Part shown: positions 6,220 through 11,426 of the stretch, in pieces
Position numbering within the stretch: position 1 is the stretch's first letter
How the letters are laid out: each line of letters starts with the position of its first letter
Assembly (NCBI GenBank): GCA_964384675.1
Contig: CAYLNK010000217.1
Location: 1 to 11,426, forward strand
Length of the DNA: 11,426 nt
DNA from: CAYLNK01 sp964384675
GTDB taxonomy: Bacteria; Acidobacteriota; Thermoanaerobaculia; UBA5066
Direction of reading: 5' to 3'
Notes under the pieces: generated by a model
Databases searched by the model: none
What the model saw: only the letters and a program-made list of their open reading frames with translations
Told to the model about the DNA's origin: nothing
Made by a program: the position numbers and the translations under genes

Positions 6220-7587
6220 CTACAGCTTGAGGACGACCTTCGCGATCAGCATGTAGATCGCGAGGCCGGTCGCGTCGACCACCGTCGCGATCATCGGGGC
6301 CGAGACGACCGTCGGGTCGATCCTGAAGCGCTGGGCGACGAGCGGCACGAGCGATCCGATGATGTTCGCCCAGGCGCAGACCGCCAGGATCGTCAGCCCG
6401 ACGACGAGAGCCAGCGACGGGCCGGTGCCCCAGAACAGGGAGCGCAGCACCGCGACGATGCAGAGGAGCGCCCCGAGGCAGAGGCCGGTCGCGCTCTCGC
6501 GGAGGAAGACGCGGAGCGCGTCGCGCATCCGCACCTGGCCGAGCGCGAGGGCGCGGATGATCGTCGAGACGGTCTGGCTCCCCGCGTTGCCCCCCGTCCC
6601 GATGATGAGCGGGATGAAGAACGAGAGCGCCACGACCTTGGCCAGCTCGTCCTCGAAGTGGCGAAGCACCGTTCCCGTCAGCGTCTCGGTGACGAACAGC
6701 AGCAGCAGCCAGCCGATCCGGTGCCGCACCACGTGGAGCACCGAGGTCCCGAAGTAGTCGAGGACGCCGCGCTCCCACGGCTCGGCGGCCGTCGTCACGC
6801 CGCCCATCCGCAGGGCGCTCTCGGTCTCCCGGGCGACCAGCACGTCGACGACGTCGTCGACGGTCACCACGCCGAGCGCCTTGCCGTCCGGGGCCACGAC
6901 GGGGAGCGCGTTGAAGCCGTACTTCGCCACCAGGCGCGCCACCTCGTCCTGAGGGGTGTCGGGCCCGACCGAGACGACCTCCTCGGTCATCATCGAGGCG
7001 ATCGTCCTCATGGAGGCGGCCGGCAGGAGCTTGCGGAGGGAGACGACGCCGACGAGCCGGTCGTCCTTGTCCACCGCGTAGAGGTCCGCCACGGTCGCGA
7101 CCTCGGGGTCGATCTTCTTCAGGTGGTCGAGCGTGTCGTTGACCGTCCACTCCGGCTTCACCCGGACGAACATCGCCGTCATCAGCCGTCCCGCCGTCCC
7201 CGGCTCGTACGTCAGGAGGCCGCGCGCCGCGGCCGCGTCCTTGGCGGACATCCCCGCCAGGACGGGGATGCGCTTCTCCTGGGTGAGGAACGAGAGGAGC
7301 CGCGCCGCGTCGTCCGTCTCCAGGGTGTCGAGGGCGCCGGCCAGGACCTTCGGGGAGAGCCGGGTCAGGGCCACTTTCAGGGTCTCGCCGGAGAGGTAGG
7401 TGAGGATCCCGCCGATCTGGTTCGCCGAGAGGTTCTCGAGGACCCTGAGCCGGTCCTCGCGCGGGATCTCCTCCAGGAGATCCGCGATGTCGGCCGCGTG
7501 GAAGTCCTCCAGCCCCTCGCGCAAAGAGGCCGGATCGTCCCGGACGATCTCGAGGATGTCCGGCCCGAGAAGCGTGCCGAGCCGCAT
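6220..7587 (-). CDS. mgtE: Magnesium transporter MgtE
   Basis: 455 aa, the family's usual length. Domain order is canonical. An N-terminal helical MgtE_N domain (about 20-125) carries repeated A-D-I-A-D-L-L-E-E-type helices. The junction motif Y-E-P-G-T-A-G-R-L-M-T (127-137) leads into two CBS domains (about 138-255), which in the family sense cytosolic Mg2+ and close the channel. The pore domain (about 285-455) has five membrane segments. It contains P-L-I-I-G-T-G-G-N-A-G-S-Q-T (326-339) and V-V-D-A-T-G-L (436-442), where Asp438 corresponds to the pore Mg2+-binding Asp of characterised MgtE. It mediates Mg2+ entry across the inner membrane. The first residues match normal MgtE N-termini, supporting this start although no Shine-Dalgarno sequence is visible; TACACT ends 8 nt upstream. 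It is convergent with the EIIA gene and divergent from the ankyrin gene. Confidence 0.95.
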   Translation of the reverse strand: MRLGTLLGPDILEIVRDDPASLREGLEDFHAADIADLLEEIPREDRLRVLENLSANQIGGILTYLSGETLKVALTRLSPKVLAGALDTLETDDAARLLSFLTQEKRIPVLAGMSAKDAAAARGLLTYEPGTAGRLMTAMFVRVKPEWTVNDTLDHLKKIDPEVATVADLYAVDKDDRLVGVVSLRKLLPAASMRTIASMMTEEVVSVGPDTPQDEVARLVAKYGFNALPVVAPDGKALGVVTVDDVVDVLVARETESALRMGGVTTAAEPWERGVLDYFGTSVLHVVRHRIGWLLLLFVTETLTGTVLRHFEDELAKVVALSFFIPLIIGTGGNAGSQTVSTIIRALALGQVRMRDALRVFLRESATGLCLGALLCIVAVLRSLFWGTGPSLALVVGLTILAVCAWANIIGSLVPLVAQRFRIDPTVVSAPMIATVVDATGLAIYMLIAKVVLKL

Positions 7588-7595
7588 CGCGCAGG

Positions 7596-7601
7596 AGTGT
7601 A
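7596..7601 (-). promoter_or_regulatory. Candidate -10 box of mgtE (leaderless)
   Basis: On the minus strand TACACT ends 8 nt before the mgtE ATG. Transcription would start at or within two bases of the start codon. The absence of a Shine-Dalgarno sequence agrees with a leaderless mRNA. No clear -35 is seen. Confidence 0.35.
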
Positions 7602-7630
7602 TTCGACGGGCGTGACGCCTGGCTTACCCT
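7602..7630 (+). promoter_or_regulatory. Candidate promoter of the ankyrin-repeat gene
   Basis: TTCGAC (7602-7607) and TACCCT (7625-7630) are separated by 17 bp. The -10 ends 7 nt before the TTG proposed as start codon, again predicting a leaderless or nearly leaderless transcript. The -35 match is weak. Confidence 0.3.
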
Positions 7631-7637
7631 GGACGCC

Positions 7638-8972
7638 TTGTTCGTCGTTCTCCTCTTCGCCCTCGCGATCACGGTCCTGACCGCGGGCTGCTTCGGTCTC
7701 GGCCTCTGGCTCGCCGTCCGTGCCGTGGCGCGGCGGGAGCCCCCCGCGGGCCGGTTGGCCGCCTGGCTCGGTCTCGGTGCCGCCGCGGGCGTCCTCGTCT
7801 TCCTGTCGACCGCGCTCGGGACGAAGGAGTCGGTGCCGGACGCGGGGCCGCTCCAGGTCGTCGGTGCCCTCCTCGCGCTCGCCGGCGGGATCACGGGCGC
7901 CGGCCTCCATGCCATCCGTCCACGGGGAGGGTGGAGCGGCGTCCTCCCGCCGCTCGCCGTCGCTCTGGTGCTCTCCGCCGCGGCGACCGTGGAGCTGCGT
8001 GAGGCGAGCTACCGGAGGCGCCTCGGACGTGTCGCGCGCGCGATCTCGGACGGACGGCAGGACGACCTGGCGCGAGAGCTGTCGGGAGGCGCGGGACCGT
8101 GCCCGGCTCACGGGGGGAAGCCCCTCCTCGTGCTGGCCGCCGAGGCGGGACGTGCGGAGTCGGTCGAGGCGCTCCTCTCTTCGGGGGTCGACCTTCGCCT
8201 GCCTGCCTGCGAGGCGGGGCCGGCCCTCGTGACCGCGGCGCGCCGGGGGCACGTCGAGGTGGTGCGGCTCCTCCTGTCGCGTGGTGTCGAGCCGAACGCC
8301 GCGGCCGCGGCCGCGGCGCGCCGCGACCTCGGCTGGCCCGCGTACATGTCCTGGGCGGGCTGCCCCGCAGGGGTGCGGGACGTGCTGCGCCAGGCGGGAG
8401 CCCGCGACGTCGATCTCTTCGAGACGAAGCGCGCGGCGCTGCGCGACGCCGCCCTGGCGGGCGATTTCGAGCGCTTCCAGGCCCTCCGGAAGGAGGGGAT
8501 CTTCTCGGCGTACGACGTGCAGAAGGAGATTGCGGCCGCGGCGGAAGCGGACCTCGCCGAGTTCGTCGTGAAGGCCGGGGGTGACCACGGCATGGTCCCG
8601 ACCGCGGTGCGTGCCGGAGCGCGCCGTACGTTCCAGGCGCTCCTCCCGAACCTGAAGAAGTTCGAGCGCGCCGAGACCCTCTGGCTCGCCTCCGCGGTCG
8701 GCCAGCTCGAGATCGTGCGAATCCTCGTGGAGGGGGAGGAGGCCCGGGAGCGGGCCCTCCACGATCCGTCCAGCCGGAGCGTGGAGCTTCCGATCGGCCT
8801 CGACGAGGAGGACGCGGACCACCGGACGGCGCTCGCCCACGCGGCCCGCGGCGGGCATGCCGACGTCGTGGCGTATCTCCTGGCGCACGGCGCCACCCGC
8901 GACGCCCGCCTGCTCGACGATCCAGCCGTGCGCGGGCATGCGGAGGTCGTCGCGCTCCTCCAGCCCCGCTGA
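7638..8972 (+). CDS. Four-TM membrane protein with cytoplasmic-type ankyrin repeats
   Basis: 444 aa from a TTG start. The frame stays open upstream but has no ATG or GTG before it enters the mgtE start region. An in-frame CTG at 7629 is the nearest alternative. The N-terminal quarter has four hydrophobic segments (about 3-27, 40-60, 71-92, 100-118). A basic Arg-rich stretch (124-140) follows, then a soluble region of ankyrin repeats. Clear repeats lie at about 160-188 and 193-221 (A-L-V-T-A-A-R-R-G-H-V-E-V-V-R-L-L-L-S-R-G) and near the C-terminus (T-A-L-A-H-A-A-R-G-G-H-A-D-V-V-A-Y-L-L-A-H-G-A). The middle is degenerate but still shows helix pairs such as A-A-L-A-G-D-F-E-R-F. Ankyrin repeats bind proteins; the partner is unknown. 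With an even number of TMs, both ends should be on the same side, probably cytoplasmic. The acyltransferase gene starts 33 bp downstream on the same strand. Confidence 0.8.
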   Translation: MFVVLLFALAITVLTAGCFGLGLWLAVRAVARREPPAGRLAAWLGLGAAAGVLVFLSTALGTKESVPDAGPLQVVGALLALAGGITGAGLHAIRPRGGWSGVLPPLAVALVLSAAATVELREASYRRRLGRVARAISDGRQDDLARELSGGAGPCPAHGGKPLLVLAAEAGRAESVEALLSSGVDLRLPACEAGPALVTAARRGHVEVVRLLLSRGVEPNAAAAAAARRDLGWPAYMSWAGCPAGVRDVLRQAGARDVDLFETKRAALRDAALAGDFERFQALRKEGIFSAYDVQKEIAAAAEADLAEFVVKAGGDHGMVPTAVRAGARRTFQALLPNLKKFERAETLWLASAVGQLEIVRILVEGEEARERALHDPSSRSVELPIGLDEEDADHRTALAHAARGGHADVVAYLLAHGATRDARLLDDPAVRGHAEVVALLQPR

Positions 8973-8987
8973 ACGCCACGCTCCTGC

Positions 8988-8993
8988 TACGCT
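8988..8993 (+). promoter_or_regulatory. Candidate -10 box of the acyltransferase gene
   Basis: TACGCT within GCTACGCTGGGGG ends 12 nt before the ATG at 9006, predicting a leader of about six bases. No -35 or Shine-Dalgarno sequence is convincing. It would give the acyltransferase-regulator pair its own promoter in the 33-bp gap behind the ankyrin gene. Confidence 0.3.
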
Positions 8994-9005
8994 GGGGGCC
9001 TCCCG

Positions 9006-10415
9006 ATGTCGTCCGAGGTCTCGCTCCCGCTCTGGCAGCTCGCCGCGCTCGTCGTCCTGGCCGCCTGGGCGGCGCTCGACCGGCTGCTCCTGCCGAGCGT
9101 CCGCTGGGTGCTGAGGCGCCGGGTGAACCGCGTCATCGAGGAGCTGAACACCCGTCTCGACGTGCGCCTTCAGCCGTTCAAGCTGACCAAGCGGCGCGTC
9201 CTGATCGACCGCCTCGTCTACGACCCGCAGGTGCTGGCCGCCGTCGAGGTCTACGCACGCGAGAAGGAGATGCCGCGCGAGGCGGCGCTCGACCTGGTGA
9301 AGATCGCCGCGCGCGAGATCGTTCCGGCGTTCAACGCCTACTTCTACTTCCGGGTCGGCTACGCGCTGACGAAGGGGGCCGCGCGTTTCCTCTACCGCGT
9401 GAGGCTCGGCTACTCGGACCAGGCGGCGATCGCGAAGGTGCCTCCCGACGCCACGATCGTCTTCCTGATGAACCACCGCAGCAACATGGACTACGTCCTC
9501 GTGTCGTACCTGGCGGCCGAGCGGACGGCCCTCAGCTACGCGGTGGGGGAATGGGCGCGGATCTGGCCGCTCCAGACGCTGATCCGGGCCACCGGGGCGT
9601 ACTTCGTGCGGCGCGACTCGGGCGACCCGCTCTACCGCAAGGTGCTGGAGCGGTACGTGCAGATGGCGACGGACGCGGGCGTCACCCAGGCGGTGTTCCC
9701 GGAGGGAGGGCTCAGCCGCGACGGCAAGCTGCGCTCCCCGCGCCTCGGCCTCCTCGACTACATGCTCCGCACGTACGACCCGACGGGCGAACGGGACCTC
9801 GTCTTCATTCCGGTCGGGATCAACTACGACCGCACGCTCGAGGACCGGACGCTCCTCCTGGACGTCGTGAAGGAGACGCCGCGCAAGAAGGGGCTGGCGG
9901 CGCTCGGGACGACGTTCGGCTTCCTCTTCCAGAACCTCTGGCTGATGGTGAGGAACGAGTGGCGGCGCTTCGGCACGGCGGCCGTCAACGCGGGGACGCC
10001 CGTCTCCCTGAAGGGGTACCTCGCGGCGCGCGGTGTCGACTTCCGGAAGCTCCCCCCGGAGGAGCGCTCGGCGCGGCTGAAGGAGCTGGCGGTGTCCCTG
10101 ATGGGCTCCGTCGCGGCCGCCGTTCCGGTCCTGCCGGTGCCGCTCGTCGCCACCGTCCTCTGCCGTGAGCCGGAGCGCGGCCTCGAGCACCTGGAGCTGA
10201 AGGCAGCCGTCTTCGAGCTGGTCCGCGAGCTCCGGGCGAAGGGGGCGCCGATCCACCTGCCGAGCGGCGACCAGGACGTCGCCGTGGACCTGGGCCTGAG
10301 GCTCCTCACGGTGCGCCACCTCGTCGACGTGGAGGGCGGGCTCTACCGGCCGCGCGCCTCCGAGCTGCCGGTGCTGCGCTACTACGCCAACAGCATCGCC
10401 CACCTCGTCGCGTGA
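9006..10415 (+). CDS. PlsB-like glycerol-3-phosphate/lysophospholipid acyltransferase
   Basis: 469 aa. A hydrophobic N-terminal segment (about 8-30) probably anchors the protein to the inner membrane. The LPLAT catalytic core shows block I N-H-R-S-N-M-D, which is the H-x4-D motif (His157, Asp162). Block II is G-A-Y-F-V-R-R-D (197-204). Block III is F-P-E-G-G-L-S-R-D-G-K-L-R-S-P-R-L-G-L-L (231-250), and block IV is the V-F-I-P-V-G-I-N-Y-D region. The E-G-G-x-S-R-x-G-(K/R)-L and G-A-x-F-x-R-R signatures resemble PlsB/DHAP-acyltransferase rather than PlsC, where P-E-G-T-R is typical. The C-terminal L-R-Y-Y-A-N-S-I-A-H-L also resembles PlsB tails. At 469 aa it lacks much of the 800-residue E. coli PlsB. 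The expected reaction is acyl transfer to glycerol-3-phosphate or a related acceptor in membrane lipid synthesis; exact acceptor is uncertain. Its stop overlaps the next gene's start. Confidence 0.87.
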   Translation: MSSEVSLPLWQLAALVVLAAWAALDRLLLPSVRWVLRRRVNRVIEELNTRLDVRLQPFKLTKRRVLIDRLVYDPQVLAAVEVYAREKEMPREAALDLVKIAAREIVPAFNAYFYFRVGYALTKGAARFLYRVRLGYSDQAAIAKVPPDATIVFLMNHRSNMDYVLVSYLAAERTALSYAVGEWARIWPLQTLIRATGAYFVRRDSGDPLYRKVLERYVQMATDAGVTQAVFPEGGLSRDGKLRSPRLGLLDYMLRTYDPTGERDLVFIPVGINYDRTLEDRTLLLDVVKETPRKKGLAALGTTFGFLFQNLWLMVRNEWRRFGTAAVNAGTPVSLKGYLAARGVDFRKLPPEERSARLKELAVSLMGSVAAAVPVLPVPLVATVLCREPERGLEHLELKAAVFELVRELRAKGAPIHLPSGDQDVAVDLGLRLLTVRHLVDVEGGLYRPRASELPVLRYYANSIAHLVA

Positions 10416-11176
10416 CGGCGCCGCTCCGGGTCCTCGTCGCCGACGACGAGCCGCTCGCCCGGGAGTGGGTGCGGCGCCAGCTCGAGGCGGACGCCGACGT
10501 CGAGCTGGTCGGCGAGGCCGAGGACGGCTTCGCGGCGGTGGAGGCGATCGAGCGGCTGGAGCCGGACCTCGTCTTCCTCGACGTCGAGATGCCGGGCCTC
10601 GACGGCTTCGGCGTCCTCGAGACGCTGACCCGGGACCCGCTGCCGGCGGTGGTGTTCATCACCGCGTTCGACCGGTACGCGGCGAAGGCGTTCGACGCCG
10701 ACGCGCTCGACTACGTCGTGAAGCCGTTCAGCCGCGCCCGATTCCGGAAGGCGCTCCAGAAGGCGAAGGCGCGCCATTCGGGCGGAGCGCCCGGACCCGA
10801 CCGCGAGGCCCTGCGGTCGCGGCTGCGGGGCTCGGGCCGGTACCTCGACTGGCTCCTCGTGAAGACCGGCGACCGGAGCGTCTTCGTGAGGGTGCGGGAC
10901 GTCGACTGGATCGAGTCGGCGCGCAACAACGTGATCCTCCACGTCGAGAAGCGCGCCCACACGTTCGCGGGCACCATGAAGGGGATGGAGGAGGCGCTCG
11001 ACCCGTCGCGCTTCCTGCGGATCCACCGCTCGACGATCGTGAACCTGGAGCGGGTCAGGGAGCTCCAGCCGTGGTTCAACGGCGACTACCGTGTGCTGCT
11101 CCGGGACGGTCAGGAGCTGACGCTGAGCGCCGGCTATCGCGCGAGCCTGGCGCGCTTCAGGCGCCTCCCGGAGTAG
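10412..11176 (+). CDS. LytTR-family DNA-binding response regulator
   Basis: 254 aa from GTG. The start overlaps the acyltransferase stop in the arrangement GTGA, implying translational coupling. Residues about 5-120 are a complete receiver domain: acidic pair Asp11-Asp12, phosphoacceptor Asp57 (codon 10580-10582) in F-L-D-V-E-M-P, Thr84 in F-I-T-A-F, and Lys104 in V-V-K-P-F. After a short linker, about 145-250 form a LytTR DNA-binding domain with V-D-W-I-E-S-A-R-N-N-V, F-L-R-I-H-R-S-T-I-V-N-L-E-R-V, and a final L-S-A-G-Y-R beta segment. LytTR regulators bind direct repeats upstream of targets after phosphorylation by LytS/AgrC-type kinases. No intact cognate kinase lies in the window, but a degenerate LytS-like tail overlaps its 3' end on the other strand. 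Lipid-linked regulation is suggested only by the coupling. Confidence 0.95.
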   Translation: MTAPLRVLVADDEPLAREWVRRQLEADADVELVGEAEDGFAAVEAIERLEPDLVFLDVEMPGLDGFGVLETLTRDPLPAVVFITAFDRYAAKAFDADALDYVVKPFSRARFRKALQKAKARHSGGAPGPDREALRSRLRGSGRYLDWLLVKTGDRSVFVRVRDVDWIESARNNVILHVEKRAHTFAGTMKGMEEALDPSRFLRIHRSTIVNLERVRELQPWFNGDYRVLLRDGQELTLSAGYRASLARFRRLPE

Positions 11177-11426
11177 CCGGGCCGGCGGCGGGCTCCCCGC
11201 GCGCCTCCGAGAGGACGCGGAGCGCCTCGTCCAGCGTCTGCCCACCATCCTTCGTCGGCGAGCCGGGCTTGCTGCTCACGCGCAGCACCTCGGCCAGCGC
11301 GACCACGAGGTCTTCCGCCTCGAGCGGGCGCTCCCTCAGGCGGGTGACGACGAGGTCCAGGGTCGAGAAGAAGAGCTCGGGACGGAAGCCGACCGTTTCC
11401 CTCTCGAGCTCCGCCGAGGCGAGCTC
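11157..11426 (-). CDS. C-terminal part of a LytS-like protein with degenerate phosphoacceptor domain (5' end outside window)
   Basis: An open frame of 89 codons enters from the right edge and stops with TGA at 11157-11159, overlapping the LytTR gene tail-to-tail by 20 bp. Codon third positions are almost all G or C, as expected for a real gene here. The visible part contains R-P-E-L-F-F-S-T-L-D, then R-E-R-P-L-E-A-E-D-L-V-V-A-L-A-E-V-L-R-V-S. This aligns without gaps to the LytS-type His_kinase pattern P-H-F-L-F-N-x-L-N, 10 residues, P-x-x-A-x-x-(L/I)-(L/I)-x-x-L-S-x-(L/F)-L-R-Y-S. The phosphoacceptor His is Glu and both Asn are replaced (by Ser and Asp). Only about 40 residues follow, low-complexity Ala/Gly/Pro-rich at the end, so no HATPase domain exists. 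It may be a sensor or dimerisation partner without kinase activity. The similarity was judged by eye. Confidence 0.65.
   Translation of the reverse strand, partial: ELASAELERETVGFRPELFFSTLDLVVTRLRERPLEAEDLVVALAEVLRVSSKPGSPTKDGGQTLDEALRVLSEARGEPAAGPATPGGA

Noticed and set aside
5792..7915. A 700-codon minus-strand open frame spanning EIIA, the hairpin array and mgtE
   Set aside because: It overlaps mgtE in another frame and reads the hairpin array as a Gly/Pro/Arg repeat peptide. mgtE has all family motifs and a stop at 6220, so this is a shadow.
7377..10403. A very long minus-strand open frame (about 1000 codons) opposite the ankyrin and acyltransferase genes
   Set aside because: The product is Arg/His/Glu/Pro-rich low-complexity sequence with no domain. 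High third-position GC of the real plus-strand genes suppresses stop codons on the other strand. The plus frames carry clear motifs.

Overview
The window is a GC-rich (roughly 70% by eye), densely packed bacterial chromosome segment with no tRNA, rRNA, CRISPR array or transposase. The mix of genes suggests an Acidobacteriota-like organism, possibly of the Thermoanaerobaculia or Holophagae type: a membrane-anchored Ser/Thr kinase fused to PD40 beta-propeller repeats, a cupredoxin-like lipoprotein, a large SSS symporter and a LytTR regulator. This placement is inferred from gene content. Other high-GC phyla such as Gemmatimonadota or Myxococcota cannot be excluded.

Layout, left to right. (1) 1-777 (+) is the 3' part of a lipoprotein gene with a type-1-copper-like site, followed after 40 bp by 818-3547 (+), a receptor-type Ser/Thr kinase with twelve PD40 motifs. 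(2) 3581-5356 (-) is a sodium:solute symporter, convergent with the kinase. (3) A 151-bp divergent promoter region (5357-5507) holds a near-perfect palindrome, and leads into 5508-5981 (+), a PTS EIIA-type phosphocarrier. (4) 5982-6219, the whole space between two convergent stop codons, is a tandem array of GC-rich hairpins. (5) 6220-7587 (-) is an MgtE-type magnesium transporter. (6) Divergent from mgtE is a same-strand run: a four-TM ankyrin-repeat protein (7638-8972), a PlsB-like glycerolipid acyltransferase (9006-10415) and a LytTR response regulator (10412-11176). The last two overlap by 4 nt (GTGA). (7) 11157-11426 (-) is the C-terminal end of a further gene. It overlaps the LytTR gene tail-to-tail by 20 bp and resembles a LytS-type phosphoacceptor domain whose histidine is replaced.

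Functionally this is an envelope, transport and signalling neighbourhood: sensory kinase, phosphocarrier, two transporters, a membrane-lipid enzyme and a DNA-binding regulator. No single pathway links all of them. The best-supported couplings are acyltransferase with LytTR regulator (overlapping frames) and lipoprotein with kinase (same strand, short gap). The items most worth a second look are the hairpin array at 5982-6219 and the histidine-less LytS-like tail at the right edge.
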